A program made the translations under genes and the position numbers. From contig CAKXYI010000003.1 in the NCBI GenBank assembly GCA_934899185.1, forward strand, positions 1 to 64,000: 64,000 nt of DNA, in the 5' to 3' direction. The first letter of the stretch is position 1. Each line of letters starts with the position of its first letter. Shown here in pieces: positions 33,741 to 43,335 of this stretch. The notes beneath the pieces are model-generated. The model was not told the DNA's origin. It worked only from the letters and a program-made list of their open reading frames with translations, and made no database searches. Origin of the DNA: an uncultured Lachnospiraceae bacterium (GTDB lineage: Bacteria; Bacillota; Clostridia; Lachnospirales; Lachnospiraceae).

Positions 33741-35021
33741 TTACTTATAATAATCGAACATCAGACCATACATACGAACGGTATCGCCTTCCTCAATGCC
33801 GAGTTCCTCTAATTGTTTTAAAATGCCCTGCTCTTTCAAAAAACGCTGGAAGAAAAGGAAGCCCTTTTCGGAATCAATATTGGTATAGCCCAGCATTTTC
33901 TCGATACGAGGTCCTTCTACTACGTATTCGCCCTCTTCATTGACTTCAACGGTAAATGGTTCTTCACTAAAGAAACGCAGGGCCGGATCAAATTCAGGCT
34001 CATAGACGGTCACTTCCTCCGGACAGGTCTTTAAGAGTGCTTGCACGTGATACAGAAGTTCCTTTACACCCTGACCACTGACAGCAGAAATGGAAAAGAC
34101 TTCGATGCCCTTTGGTTCAAATTCCTTGCGGAGTTTTTCGATGATCTCCTCACTGCCTTCCATGCAGACATCCATCTTGTTGGCTGCGATCACCTGTGGC
34201 TTTTCTAAGATTGCCGGATCATAGGCTTCTAATTCTTTATTGATTGCCTTGATATCTTCAAGAGGATCCCTACCCTCAACAGAAGCACCATCAACCATAT
34301 GGATGATGACCTTGGTACGCTCAATGTGACGTAAGAATTCATGCCCCAGACCGATGCCTTCGGAAGCACCCTCGATCAGTCCTGGAATATCTGCGATCAC
34401 AAAGCCGTTGCCATCTAGATCTACCACACCAAGATTCGGATTTAAGGTGGTAAAGTGGTAATTTGCGATCTTTGGCTTGGCATTTGTCACGCGGGAAAGA
34501 AAGGTAGATTTGCCGACATTTGGAAATCCGACCAGACCGACATCCGCAATGACCTTTAACTCCAGTTGTACCTCGATCTCAATGGCTTCGCCCCCCGGCT
34601 GGGCATACTTTGGAGCCTGCATGGTGGAAGTCGCATAATGTTGGTTACCAAGGCCTCCACGTCCGCCAGTCAGAATAATCTGTCTTTTGTTGTCACCGGA
34701 CATATCTGCAATGACTTTGCCGGATTCTGCATCCTTGATCACGGTGCCTTCCGGTACTTTTAATATAAGATCGGCTCCGTTTTTACCGTGGCAGTTCTTT
34801 TTACCGCCTTCTTCGCCTGCCTGTGCGGCAAATTTCCTGCGATGGCGATAGTCTGTCAAGGTATTTAAGCCCTCGTCAACTTCAAATATGATGTCGCCGC
34901 CCTTTCCGCCGTCGCCGCCATCCGGACCGCCGTTTGGTACAAATTTTTCACGACGGAAACTAACATGTCCGTCGCCGCCTTTTCCTGATTTGATTATAAT
35001 TCGTGCGCGATCTGCAAACAT
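33741..35021 (-). CDS. obgE: Obg family GTPase involved in 50S assembly
   Basis: The 426-residue protein has the glycine-rich Obg domain (~1-158; FRREKFVPNGGPDGGDGGKGG), the GTPase domain with P-loop GFPNVGKSTFLS (~165), DIPGLIEGAS and NKMD, and the C-terminal OCT domain typical of Gram-positive Obg. It acts in 50S maturation and stress signalling. ATG 35021 follows GGAAAGGTG; the in-frame TTG 35039 lies before that site. Stacked hairpins and a possible separate promoter sit between rpmA and this gene. Confidence 0.97.
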   Translation of the reverse strand: MFADRARIIIKSGKGGDGHVSFRREKFVPNGGPDGGDGGKGGDIIFEVDEGLNTLTDYRHRRKFAAQAGEEGGKKNCHGKNGADLILKVPEGTVIKDAESGKVIADMSGDNKRQIILTGGRGGLGNQHYATSTMQAPKYAQPGGEAIEIEVQLELKVIADVGLVGFPNVGKSTFLSRVTNAKPKIANYHFTTLNPNLGVVDLDGNGFVIADIPGLIEGASEGIGLGHEFLRHIERTKVIIHMVDGASVEGRDPLEDIKAINKELEAYDPAILEKPQVIAANKMDVCMEGSEEIIEKLRKEFEPKGIEVFSISAVSGQGVKELLYHVQALLKTCPEEVTVYEPEFDPALRFFSEEPFTVEVNEEGEYVVEGPRIEKMLGYTNIDSEKGFLFFQRFLKEQGILKQLEELGIEEGDTVRMYGLMFDYYK

Positions 35022-35060
35022 ATTTTTACACCTTTCCAAAATAATTGCTTGGTACGTTTT

Positions 35061-35139
35061 ACTTTGTTATGTAGTAGTATCTGCTCATAAATACTATTAT
35101 ATAACAAAGTAGACTCGGCTAAACAATAGTCGAGTCTAC
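35061..35139 (-). terminator. Two stacked hairpins between rpmA and obgE
   Basis: Reading leftward after rpmA, GTAGACTCG...CGAGTCTAC (35139-35109) forms a first hairpin followed by TTTGTTAT. It is joined directly to a second imperfect 20-bp hairpin (35110-35061; ACTTTGTTAT arms). The first could be a partial terminator; the pair could act as an attenuator for obgE. Confidence 0.6.
35098..35126 (-). promoter_or_regulatory. Possible obgE promoter
   Basis: Reading leftward, TTGTTT (35121-35126) and TATATA (35098-35103) have a 17-base spacer. Both boxes are within the stacked hairpins, so promoter and terminator functions would overlap. Confidence 0.4.
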
Positions 35140-35149
35140 CAAAATGTTC

Positions 35150-35440
35150 TTAGTTTTCGCTTGCTACTGGATAAACACTAGCCTGCTTCTTGTCGCGGCC
35201 CTTTCTTTCGAAACGAAGAATACCATCTGCTGTTGCAAATAATGTATCATCACCACCGATACCTACGTTAGTACCCGGATGAATCTTTGTTCCACGCTGT
35301 CTGTAAAGAATATTTCCAGCCTTAACGAACTGTCCGTCCGCTCTCTTTGCGCCTAATCTCTTAGACTCTGAATCACGTCCGTTCTTAGTAGAACCAACTC
35401 CCTTTTTGTGGGCGAAAAATTGAAGATTCAACTTTAACAT
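35150..35440 (-). CDS. rpmA: Ribosomal protein L27 with cleavable N-terminal extension
   Basis: L27 reaches the peptidyl-transferase centre of the 50S subunit. The 96-residue precursor starts [14 protein letters not shown]: the first nine residues form the Firmicute extension that Prp must remove, after which the mature protein begins AHKKGVGST. The rest ([16 protein letters not shown], then [13 protein letters not shown]) is standard. It follows the prp gene by two bases in the rplU-prp-rpmA cluster. Confidence 0.98.
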   Translation of the reverse strand: MLKLNLQFFAHKKGVGSTKNGRDSESKRLGAKRADGQFVKAGNILYRQRGTKIHPGTNVGIGGDDTLFATADGILRFERKGRDKKQASVYPVASEN

Positions 35441-35442
35441 GT

Positions 35443-35820
35443 CTACACCTCCTCAAATTTTAGTGTAAGATACGAATCACCGTATTGCTTATAAATCTCT
35501 GTTAAGCCTAAGACCAGAACATCCATAAGTAAGTTCGATTCCTTGGAAACGTCCTCCGTAAATCGGAAATCAATCAGATTATCAGATTGATCTTTCCTGG
35601 GAAAAAATCTTTTCTTTTTCGATGTCTCGGTATCGTCCTCTTTGCTATCCAAAGTATATGCATCCTCTGTGAATTGATCGATCCCATTGATGGTATTGAT
35701 CACCAGCATGGATACTGCCGCGCAGACAATATCTTTGCCAGCCCGTTCAAATCCTGCATGTCCACTGCAGCGGATGCCCCGATACTCTTTCCGATCTTTG
35801 AAAATCGTTATCGAAATCAT
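35443..35820 (-). CDS. prp: Ribosomal-processing cysteine protease Prp
   Basis: Prp cleaves the N-terminal extension from L27, as shown in Staphylococcus. The 125-residue protein has the catalytic His21 in CSGHAGFE and Cys33 in DIVCAAVS. A lysine/acid-rich insert (~60-80) is longer than in some relatives. It sits between L21 and L27, where it is found in Firmicutes, and its substrate is the next gene product. Confidence 0.95.
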   Translation of the reverse strand: MISITIFKDRKEYRGIRCSGHAGFERAGKDIVCAAVSMLVINTINGIDQFTEDAYTLDSKEDDTETSKKKRFFPRKDQSDNLIDFRFTEDVSKESNLLMDVLVLGLTEIYKQYGDSYLTLKFEEV

Positions 35821-35835
35821 AACAATTCCTATCGA

Positions 35836-36144
35836 TTATCCATTAATCTTATTGATCTGTACTTGTGTGAACGCCTGTCTATGACCGTTCTTATTGTGAT
35901 AGCCAGTCTTTCTCTTGTACTTGTAAACGATTACCTTTTTACCTCTGCCTTCTTTAACGACAGAAGCTTCTACAGTTGCGCCTTCAACGGTCGGATTACC
36001 AATCTTTAATCCCTTATCGCTGATAGCCAGAACCTGATCAAATGTAACCTTTTCACCAGCTTCTACTCCAAGCTTTTCAATGGTAATGATATCGCCTTCA
36101 GATACTTTGTACTGCTTACCACCTGTTGCTATAATTGCGTACAT
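35836..36144 (-). CDS. rplU: Ribosomal protein L21
   Basis: The 103-residue protein has [18 protein letters not shown], a central [10 protein letters not shown] and a basic end [21 protein letters not shown], all standard for L21. ATG 36144 follows AGGAGG at the right spacing; the in-frame extension up to 36174 is leader sequence. It opens the L21-Prp-L27 unit and has its own promoter and a candidate leader RNA. Confidence 0.98.
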   Translation of the reverse strand: MYAIIATGGKQYKVSEGDIITIEKLGVEAGEKVTFDQVLAISDKGLKIGNPTVEGATVEASVVKEGRGKKVIVYKYKRKTGYHNKNGHRQAFTQVQINKING

Positions 36145-36147
36145 ATG

Positions 36148-36220
36148 GCACCTCCTATTATCATTACTCGCCAACTACGGTGTGCAAAATGCAACTTAAA
36201 CCTCGTTGTGCGGCATACCT
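36148..36220 (-). ncRNA. Candidate L21 leader RNA
   Basis: Between the predicted transcription start (~36218) and the AGGAGG of rplU lies a 60-70-base leader. Its middle (ACGAGGTTTAAGTTGCA, then ACACCGTAGTTGGCGAG) looks to me like the Firmicute L21-leader family, an autoregulatory ribosomal-protein leader. This is recognition from memory; no covariance search was possible. Confidence 0.5.
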
Positions 36221-36224
36221 TGAT

Positions 36225-36253
36225 ATATTAGCATAGGAATCTGCTTTCGTCAA
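36225..36253 (-). promoter_or_regulatory. Promoter of the rplU-prp-rpmA unit
   Basis: Reading leftward, TTGACG (36248-36253) and TAATAT (36225-36230) are exactly 17 bases apart, about 80-110 bases before rplU. Confidence 0.7.
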
Positions 36254-36287
36254 TCGTTTGTCAGAATTTATGTCGATATTTTGTATT

Positions 36288-37499
36288 TTATTGCGTACAA
36301 TGTGAAAGTGCTTGCTGTAAGGACAGATATTTCTTGGCGCGTGTGATCTCCATAAGGTCTAAGCGGGTAAAATCCACGACATTCGCCTTGACATAATCCT
36401 CTTTTAAGAGGGACTTCATATACGTGGTCAGTGCGTCTTTTTGTTCCTTATCATTTAAATTGATAAAATCGACCACAATGATGCCGCTGATATTGCGCAG
36501 TCGTACTTGTCTGGCAATCTCCTTGGCAGCTTCCATATTATTGGAGAGATAATAATCGTCCTTCTTTTTCTTTTTGGTATTGTTGCCACTGTTGACATCA
36601 ATGACCGTCAGTGCCTCGGTCGGCTCAATGACAAGGTAGCCACCGGAAGGAAGATAGACCTTTTTGGCAAGCGCCTGGATCAGCATCTGCTCTATACCGT
36701 AAAGCTGTTTGAGGGAATAGGCAGGATCTGCATATAGACGTACCGGTATGCCCTCGGTATTGCCTTCTTTTAATCGGTCATACCAAGCAGAATCATCGGT
36801 TACGATCTCCGTCAGGCCTTCTCTTTGAAAACGGCCTATATGCTCAAAAAAAGGATGCCTTTGTCCCAGCACCGAAAGAAGTGATCCGGTGACAAGATGC
36901 TTTGCTCTTGAAAGCAGGTCTGTTACGCTATCCTGTAGCATCCGGTATTCGGTATATAAAAGATCTTCATCACATTCCATCGCATTGGTCCGCACAACGA
37001 TCCCCAAATTTTCATCTGCGACCCTGTCCAGAAAACCGCTTTGGATCTGCTTGCGCTTTTGACCTGTGATCTTCTTGGAGATCCCATGTAAGCGGTTGCC
37101 TGTCGTGAGCAAGAGATGCGCAGAAGAAAAGGAAAGGTTGGTCGAAACGCAGATCTCCTTGGATTTGATGGCATCACGGATGACCTGTACGAGCAATTCA
37201 TCCCCCTCCACTAAGGCATCCTTCTTTCCGTTTTTTCTGGTAAAGATGATATTTTCCGTCGCGGTATCTTCCATAGGATAAAAGAAACTCAGGTCATCTG
37301 CCTTCAAAAAAGCGGCATGTATCTGAGGCATCACCCGGTCGACTCTTGCAACATAAATATTGCCGATCAAGGATGGTGAATTTGCATCATAAGGATGGAT
37401 TTCGATAGGATGATCGTGCGCGTCCAGATAGAGCAACAGTTCCATCTGCTTTTGCCCGCTTACCCATTCTGTAATAAAGCAACGATTATTCTTTGTCAT
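36288..37499 (-). CDS. Ribonuclease E/G family protein, short form
   Basis: The 403-residue protein has an S1-like N-terminal RNA-binding region (GNIYVARVDRVMPQIHAAFL) and the RNase H-like catalytic part with the two metal-binding aspartates in LTVIDVNSGNN (~300) and GIIVVDFINL (~338). It stops after FTRLDLMEITRAKK, so the CPxCxG zinc-link and the small domain found in E. coli RNase E/G are missing. ATG 37499 lies inside the end of the upstream gene, with GGAGAG seven bases before it. It likely processes rRNA or mRNA; it lies next to L21, as in other Clostridia. Confidence 0.88.
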   Translation of the reverse strand: MTKNNRCFITEWVSGQKQMELLLYLDAHDHPIEIHPYDANSPSLIGNIYVARVDRVMPQIHAAFLKADDLSFFYPMEDTATENIIFTRKNGKKDALVEGDELLVQVIRDAIKSKEICVSTNLSFSSAHLLLTTGNRLHGISKKITGQKRKQIQSGFLDRVADENLGIVVRTNAMECDEDLLYTEYRMLQDSVTDLLSRAKHLVTGSLLSVLGQRHPFFEHIGRFQREGLTEIVTDDSAWYDRLKEGNTEGIPVRLYADPAYSLKQLYGIEQMLIQALAKKVYLPSGGYLVIEPTEALTVIDVNSGNNTKKKKKDDYYLSNNMEAAKEIARQVRLRNISGIIVVDFINLNDKEQKDALTTYMKSLLKEDYVKANVVDFTRLDLMEITRAKKYLSLQQALSHCTQ

Positions 37500-38220
37500 G
37501 ACCGATCTCTCCCAAAGATACAAAGTCTGGAGCCTGGCCGGTTAGCATATCCTCTCTATGGATGAAGAAGTCATATCTGCCTAAGTCGGTCTTTCCCATG
37601 CTGCTAAAAAAGTGATCCAGCACCAGTTCCGGCTTGATATTATCCATACTGCCGGTGGAGACTAAAAGTGAAAAGATAATACTGCTGTCTCCGCAGGAAT
37701 TGCAGACTTCAGAGATGGTAAAGTCATAGATCAAAGGTTTAAGATCCAATTCGCGCTCTCCCTTTTTGGTCTTTTTGATGATGGGAATGGTGCCTGCATC
37801 ATCAAAAAAGGCTTTTTTAGCAGCCTGTAACTCTGTAATCGTATAAGGAAACTCCTCCGGGTGCTTATAGGATAAAATATAAGAGGCGGCGGTCACGGAG
37901 GACATGGCATTCTGCGCATTGTCCGGCAAATAGCGGAAAGACGTCACTTCCATGCCGTCTACCATGGTTGCTTGCAAACGGTGCAAGGCTTCCTTGCTTG
38001 GCACAAACTCTTTTAATTCGATATCCATATATTCGCCTGAACTGCTCAGACCAACGCCCAGCGGAGCCGCAAAAGACATGATCTGATGTGGGTTAAAGCC
38101 CTCGGAATATTTGATAGGCAGTCCGCTTCTGCGAATGGCTTTCTGGAAATAGCGCATGATGTCCAGATGACCGATATAGACCATACTGCCGTTCTTGCTA
38201 AATTTAATTCTTACCTTCAA
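37486..38220 (-). CDS. TIGR03936-family radical-SAM-associated protein (DUF2344)
   Basis: The 244-residue protein opens KVRIKFSKNGSMVYIGHLDIMRYFQKA and has YSEGFNPHQIMSFAAPLGVG, the DUF2344 signature. It accompanies, and in some bacteria is fused to, the TIGR03960 radical SAM protein encoded upstream. It has no iron-sulfur cysteine motif of its own. TTG 38220 is the likely start: GGAGGAGG lies upstream and the family begins at this point; it overlaps the previous gene by 17 bases. The partner reaction is not known. Confidence 0.85.
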   Translation of the reverse strand: MKVRIKFSKNGSMVYIGHLDIMRYFQKAIRRSGLPIKYSEGFNPHQIMSFAAPLGVGLSSSGEYMDIELKEFVPSKEALHRLQATMVDGMEVTSFRYLPDNAQNAMSSVTAASYILSYKHPEEFPYTITELQAAKKAFFDDAGTIPIIKKTKKGERELDLKPLIYDFTISEVCNSCGDSSIIFSLLVSTGSMDNIKPELVLDHFFSSMGKTDLGRYDFFIHREDMLTGQAPDFVSLGEIGHDKE

Positions 38221-40084
38221 AACAAATGCCTCCTCCAAATGATGCTGCACCGCAACCGGAGCATTGCATTTTACAGTTTGGTGTTACCACCTGATCGATG
38301 GTCGCACGCTTCCATTCGCGTACAAAAAATTCCTTGCGCACGCCGACATCAATAAAATCCCACGGCAGAATTTCATCCAAAGGACGCTGGCGATAGACGT
38401 AAAAATCAAGAGAGATGCCATTTCGCTCCAAAATCTCATGCCATTTATCGACATCAAAATAGTCCGACCAGGCATCAAACATACAGCCATCTTCATAGGC
38501 TTCGTAAATGGCCTTGGCAAGTCTGCGGTCACCTCTGGCAAAAAGTCCCTCTAATACCGTCACATCCGCTTCATGCCAGTTATAACGCAGGCTCTTGTGG
38601 TTCAACTGCTCTTTCATCGTATCGTTGACGATCTTGGCGCGGCGGAGATATTCGCCCTTTTCATACATAGGCGCCCATTGAAATGGAGTAAAAGGCTTTG
38701 GCACAAAAAAGGAAGTGCTCATCGTGATCTGGCACTTGCCGTTGCGCTTGTCTTTTGGGATCTCATAATAGCGGACCGCAATTTCATTGGCGAGTTCCGG
38801 GATGGCACGCATATCTTCTTCGGTCTCGGTCGGAAGTCCAAGCATAAAGTAAAGTTTTACCTTCTGCCAGCCGCCCTCAAATGCCATACCGGCACCGTTT
38901 AAAATGTCATCCTTGGTCAGTCCTTTATTGATAACATTGCGGAGTCGCTGGGAACCGGCTTCGGGGGCAAAGGTCAGACTGCTCTTTCTGACATCCTGTA
39001 CTTTGCTCATGACATCCAAAGAAAAGGCATCGATACGCAGGGATGGCAGGGAGATATTGACACCATCTCCACAGCAGTCTTCAATCAGGAAATTGATCAA
39101 CTCCGGTAACTGGGTATAATCACTGGAACTCAAGGAACTCAAAGAGATCTCCTCGTGTCCGGTCGAGTCTAACATTTCTTTGGCATAGTCCTTTAAAAGA
39201 TCCAGACTCTTTTCACGGTTGGGACGATAGACCATACCTGCCTGACAGAAACGACAGCCACGGATGCAGCCACGCTGGATCTCTAAGACCACACGATCCT
39301 GTGTGGCACGCACAAACGGAACCAAAGGCTTGGTCGGATAGGCACCATCATCCATATTGACTAGGACCTGACGTTTTACCTTTTCCGGAACATCCGCAAA
39401 ACGCGGTGTCATGGCTGCGATCGTTCCGTCTTCCTGATAAGTCACCTCATACAAAGAGGGCACATAGATGCCCGGAATCTGGGCAGCCTTGCGAAGAAAT
39501 TCCGCTCTGGTGTAGTTTCCGGCATGCTTCATATCTTTATATAGGGTCAAGAGCGCATCATAAGAGATCTCGCCCTCCCCGATATAGCACAGATCACAAA
39601 AGTCAGCAATCGGTTCCGGATTGTAGGTACAAGGTCCTCCACATAAGATGATCGGATCCTGATCCGAACGGTCTTTTTGCCACAAAGGGATCTGGGCAAG
39701 GTCTAAGATCTGCAGGATATTGGTATAGCACATCTCATACTGCAAGGTGATGCCGACAAAGTCAAAATCCTTGATGGGATCTTGTGTCTCTAACGCAAAA
39801 AGAGGGATATCCTCCTCTTTCATGATCTTATGCAGATCCGGCCAGGGAGAATATACTCTCTCACAGTAAACATCATTTCTTCTGTTAAACATTTCATAAA
39901 GGATCTGGATGCCGAGATGCGACATACCGATCTCGTAGACATCCGGGAAACACATGGCAAAGCGGATGTCGACCTTGGAGGGATCCTTCTTTACCATGTT
40001 CAGTTCATTGCCGATGTATCTTGCAGGCTTATCGACCTGCATTAAGATATCATCTGACAGTGCTAATTTATTCATATATTGCAT
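38204..40084 (-). CDS. TIGR03960-family B12-binding-domain radical SAM protein
   Basis: The 626-residue protein has an N-terminal B12-binding-like Rossmann region (~20-200), a radical SAM core whose cluster motif is GCIRGCRFCQAG (~273-284), and a C-terminal cysteine group CKMQCSGCGA close to the end that could hold a second metal or cluster. Despite the B12-like fold, the usual His-containing DxHxxG is not obvious. It is conserved upstream of the DUF2344 protein and RNase E/G, hinting at RNA modification; that is inference. GGAGGA precedes ATG 40084; ATG 40075 is an alternative. Confidence 0.9.
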   Translation of the reverse strand: MQYMNKLALSDDILMQVDKPARYIGNELNMVKKDPSKVDIRFAMCFPDVYEIGMSHLGIQILYEMFNRRNDVYCERVYSPWPDLHKIMKEEDIPLFALETQDPIKDFDFVGITLQYEMCYTNILQILDLAQIPLWQKDRSDQDPIILCGGPCTYNPEPIADFCDLCYIGEGEISYDALLTLYKDMKHAGNYTRAEFLRKAAQIPGIYVPSLYEVTYQEDGTIAAMTPRFADVPEKVKRQVLVNMDDGAYPTKPLVPFVRATQDRVVLEIQRGCIRGCRFCQAGMVYRPNREKSLDLLKDYAKEMLDSTGHEEISLSSLSSSDYTQLPELINFLIEDCCGDGVNISLPSLRIDAFSLDVMSKVQDVRKSSLTFAPEAGSQRLRNVINKGLTKDDILNGAGMAFEGGWQKVKLYFMLGLPTETEEDMRAIPELANEIAVRYYEIPKDKRNGKCQITMSTSFFVPKPFTPFQWAPMYEKGEYLRRAKIVNDTMKEQLNHKSLRYNWHEADVTVLEGLFARGDRRLAKAIYEAYEDGCMFDAWSDYFDVDKWHEILERNGISLDFYVYRQRPLDEILPWDFIDVGVRKEFFVREWKRATIDQVVTPNCKMQCSGCGAASFGGGICFEGKN

Positions 40085-40097
40085 AATTCCTCCGCTA

Positions 40098-41381
40098 TTA
40101 TCTCTGGGAAAGTTCGCGTGTAATATCTTCCCAAGTCAGTCCTTTTTCCACCATCAAGACCATCATGTGATAGAGGAAATCAGACATTTCATACTTGACC
40201 TCTTCGTTGTCCGGGTTCTTGGCAGCGATCACGATCTCCGTTGCTTCTTCTCCGACTTTCTTTAAGATCTTGTCGATACCCTTATCGAACAGATAATTGG
40301 TATAGGAACCTTCCTTTGGATGTTCCCTGCGGTCAGCGATCACCTGATAAACGGACTCAAAGACCTTGAGCGGATTGCGCTCTGTGTACTCTTTCTTAAT
40401 GATCTCATTGAAAAAACAGCTTGGTGCGCCGGTGTGGCAGGCAATACCGCCTACCTGGGATACCTTAGCTAAAATAGTATCATAATCGCAATCAGCGGTT
40501 AAAGACTTGACATATTGGGTGTGACCGCTGGTAAAACCCTTGATCCAGAGTTCCTGTCTGCTTCTGCTGTAATAGGTCATCTTGCCGATACGGATCGTCG
40601 TGTTAAAGGCTTCCTCATTCATATAGGCAAGCATGAGGACCTCGCCGGTCTGATAATCCTGCGCGATCACAGGCACCAGTCCGTCTGCATTTACTTTCAG
40701 ATCTCTCCAGGCAAGTTTGGGCTCAAAGTTATCCATCTTGATACCGGCATCGGACAGTTCACATTTGACCTGCATGATATCTGTCTTGGTATCGTTGATA
40801 AAGGAACCACAGATACCACGGATCTTGTCAGACTTTAGAAGAACGATCACATCCTTAAAGTTGTAAGAATCTACATCAACAATGTAAGGTACATTGGTAA
40901 TGCCCTCAATGCTATTCAAAAGCGTACGGTCATAGATCACAAGTTCATGGACATGGTCTTCCAGGAAATCCTTTGTCTTAAAGAGAAAATCCACATTTGT
41001 CAGGGATACCAGCATTTTTTCCGCTCCAAAGCGGGCACTGGCTTCCTTTAAGATCTCGATCGCGGATGGCTTGGAACCATTTAAAATAACTTCCACACAG
41101 CCGGCATAAAGAAATTTCTTAACATCTTCCAGTCGCTTAATGTTGCCGCCGCCACAGGTCTTGATCTCAATATTACGGTTGATCTCACGGATGGCTAAAA
41201 TATTTTTCTCATGTTCTTCATCTTCCGAAGAAAGATCATAACAAATGATCTTGTCAATACCACTGTCGTTGTAGAGGCGTGCCAATTCTAAGACATCCTG
41301 CTTTTCGTCGGTATGCTTTGGATCATGCACTGCCATCCCGTCTTTTAAATAGATTGTTGCTACGATATTTTTGTGTTCCAT
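40098..41381 (-). CDS. hisI: HisIE with an N-terminal HisA/HisF-like domain
   Basis: The last ~205 residues are bifunctional HisIE: phosphoribosyl-AMP cyclohydrolase ([18 protein letters not shown], then TADCDYD, then [13 protein letters not shown]) followed by phosphoribosyl-ATP pyrophosphatase ([12 protein letters not shown], then [15 protein letters not shown]). The first ~220 residues look like a HisA/HisF TIM barrel ([34 protein letters not shown]), but the first catalytic Asp position reads Tyr and the second is not found, nor is the later glycine-rich phosphate loop. Total 427 residues, twice normal HisIE. It ends the his cluster and is followed after 13 bases by the radical SAM gene. 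Confidence 0.9.
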   Translation of the reverse strand: MEHKNIVATIYLKDGMAVHDPKHTDEKQDVLELARLYNDSGIDKIICYDLSSEDEEHEKNILAIREINRNIEIKTCGGGNIKRLEDVKKFLYAGCVEVILNGSKPSAIEILKEASARFGAEKMLVSLTNVDFLFKTKDFLEDHVHELVIYDRTLLNSIEGITNVPYIVDVDSYNFKDVIVLLKSDKIRGICGSFINDTKTDIMQVKCELSDAGIKMDNFEPKLAWRDLKVNADGLVPVIAQDYQTGEVLMLAYMNEEAFNTTIRIGKMTYYSRSRQELWIKGFTSGHTQYVKSLTADCDYDTILAKVSQVGGIACHTGAPSCFFNEIIKKEYTERNPLKVFESVYQVIADRREHPKEGSYTNYLFDKGIDKILKKVGEEATEIVIAAKNPDNEEVKYEMSDFLYHMMVLMVEKGLTWEDITRELSQR

Positions 41382-41407
41382 CTTATTATGTTCACTTTCT
41401 ATTGATT

Positions 41408-42004
41408 TTAAGCCAGACTTCCCTTGGTGGAAAGAATGTCTGCGATTCTCGGATCCTTTGTCGTTGCCGCATCCAGGGCCTTTGCAAATGCCTTGAACAT
41501 GGCTTCCGCCATATGATGATTGTTGCCGGATTTTAGTACCTGTATATGCAGATTCATGCCTGCACTATAGGAAATGGCATAGAAAAATTCGCGGATCATT
41601 TCCGTATCCATATAGCCGATCCGATCGGTGGTAAATTCTGCATCAAAAGACAGATAAGGTCTGCCGGATAAGTCTATGGCACAAAGCACTAAAGTCTCAT
41701 CCATAGGTAAGATACAGGAGCCATAACGGCAGATACCCTTTTTATCGCCCAATGCCTGCTTGATAGCCTCGCCAAGAACAATGCCACAGTCTTCGATCGT
41801 ATGGTGGCAGTCCACGATCAGATCTCCCTTGATCTTTACATCCAGATCAAAAAGTCCGTGTCTGGCAAAGCCATCCAACATATGGTCGAAAAAGCCAATA
41901 TCCGTGGAAATCATCGATTTGCCACTGCCGTCGATTGTAAATGTCAGATCGATATCTGTTTCCTTTGTTGTGCGCACACAATGAGCGCGTCTTACATCAC
42001 ACAC
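41408..42004 (-). CDS. hisB: Imidazoleglycerol-phosphate dehydratase
   Basis: HisB dehydrates imidazole glycerol phosphate to imidazole acetol phosphate. The monofunctional protein has 198 residues with the manganese-binding motifs [27 protein letters not shown] and [14 protein letters not shown]. The start is GTG 42004, close behind AAAGGG; the family N-terminus (RTTKETDID) lies about ten residues in, so a later GTG (41977) is possible. It follows hisD by 26 bases. Confidence 0.96.
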   Translation of the reverse strand: MCDVRRAHCVRTTKETDIDLTFTIDGSGKSMISTDIGFFDHMLDGFARHGLFDLDVKIKGDLIVDCHHTIEDCGIVLGEAIKQALGDKKGICRYGSCILPMDETLVLCAIDLSGRPYLSFDAEFTTDRIGYMDTEMIREFFYAISYSAGMNLHIQVLKSGNNHHMAEAMFKAFAKALDAATTKDPRIADILSTKGSLA

Positions 42005-42030
42005 CCTTTATCCCTACTTTCTACTTAATC

Positions 42031-43326
42031 TTAAACCTCTTCAAATCTTACTTTAATCGAATTTGCATGCGCCGTCAACTGCTCACACTCTGCAAACTGC
42101 ACAATGTCGTGGTAGACATCTTCCAGTGCTTCTCTGGAATAAGAAATGATGCTGGATTTCTTGATAAAATCATCAACACTGAGGGCAGAGAAGAATTTGG
42201 CGGTTCCATTGGTAGGAAGTACATGGTTTGGACCTGCAAAGTAGTCACCAAGAGGTTCACTACTGTATTCGCCAAGGAAGATAGCGCCTGCATTTTTTAC
42301 CCTCGTCATGGTATCGAACGGATTCTTTGTTACGATCTCCAGATGTTCGGATGCGATCTCGTTTACCGTATCAATGGCAGTCTCCATATCCGGTGCAACC
42401 AGGATATAACCGTAATTCTCCAAAGATTTTTCAATGATCGCCTTGCGGGATAATCTTGCCACAAAATAATCGATCTCCTTGGAAACCTGATCTGCCAGAG
42501 CACGGCTGGTGGTGATCAGGATAGCGGATGCCATTTCATCATGTTCTGCTTGTGACAAAAGGTCTGCCGCTACATATTTTGGATTTGCTGTCTCATCAGC
42601 TAAAACCAGAATCTCACTCGGACCGGCGATAGAATCGATGCTGACATGACCGAACACTGCTTTTTTTGCCAATGCGACATAAATATTGCCGGGACCAACG
42701 ATCTTGTCAACTTTCGGAATGGATTCCGTACCAAAAGCAAGGGCGGCGATCGCCTGAGCACCACCAACCTTATAAATAGTATCGACGCCGGCTTCCTTGG
42801 CAGCAACCAAGGTAGAGGCAGCGATCTTGCCATCGGCTCCCGGTGGTGTTGTCATATAAATGTGAGGAACGCCTGCTACCTTTGCCGGAACGACATTCAT
42901 CAGAACGGAGGACGGATAGACAGCCTTTCCGCCAGGAACATAAACGCCCACTTTATCCAAAGGTGTGACTTTCTGTCCTAAGATCGTGCCGTTTTCGCCA
43001 CTGGTAAACCAAGAGTTCTGCAACTGCTTGCTGTGAAAAGCGCGGATATTGACCAAAGACTTGCGGATCACATCCAAAAGTTCCGGTGCAACTGTCGCAT
43101 ATGCCTCATTGATCTCCTCATCGGTCACGATGATATTGTCTGCATTGATCTCGGCATGGTCAAACTGCTTGGTGTAGGAAAAAACCGCCGCATCGCGATT
43201 CTTTCGCACTTCCTCGATGATCGCAGCCACGCGCGCTTCGTATTCGCCATAACTGTTGGGACTTCTCTTTAAGAGAGAGTCCAAAATATTGCTTGTTGTT
43301 TCTTTGTTTAATTCTAAGATCCTCAT
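42031..43326 (-). CDS. hisD: Histidinol dehydrogenase
   Basis: HisD oxidises histidinol to histidine in two NAD-dependent steps. The 431-residue protein has PGGKAVYPSSVLMN (~128), VGGAQAIAALAFGT, VDKIVGPGNIYVALAK, DSIAGPSEILVLAD and the zinc-binding LSQAEHDEMASA, with NHVLPTNGTAKF near 360. Length and motifs are normal. It lies between hisG and hisB. Confidence 0.97.
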   Translation of the reverse strand: MRILELNKETTSNILDSLLKRSPNSYGEYEARVAAIIEEVRKNRDAAVFSYTKQFDHAEINADNIIVTDEEINEAYATVAPELLDVIRKSLVNIRAFHSKQLQNSWFTSGENGTILGQKVTPLDKVGVYVPGGKAVYPSSVLMNVVPAKVAGVPHIYMTTPPGADGKIAASTLVAAKEAGVDTIYKVGGAQAIAALAFGTESIPKVDKIVGPGNIYVALAKKAVFGHVSIDSIAGPSEILVLADETANPKYVAADLLSQAEHDEMASAILITTSRALADQVSKEIDYFVARLSRKAIIEKSLENYGYILVAPDMETAIDTVNEIASEHLEIVTKNPFDTMTRVKNAGAIFLGEYSSEPLGDYFAGPNHVLPTNGTAKFFSALSVDDFIKKSSIISYSREALEDVYHDIVQFAECEQLTAHANSIKVRFEEV

Positions 43327-43335
43327 ATCCCATAC

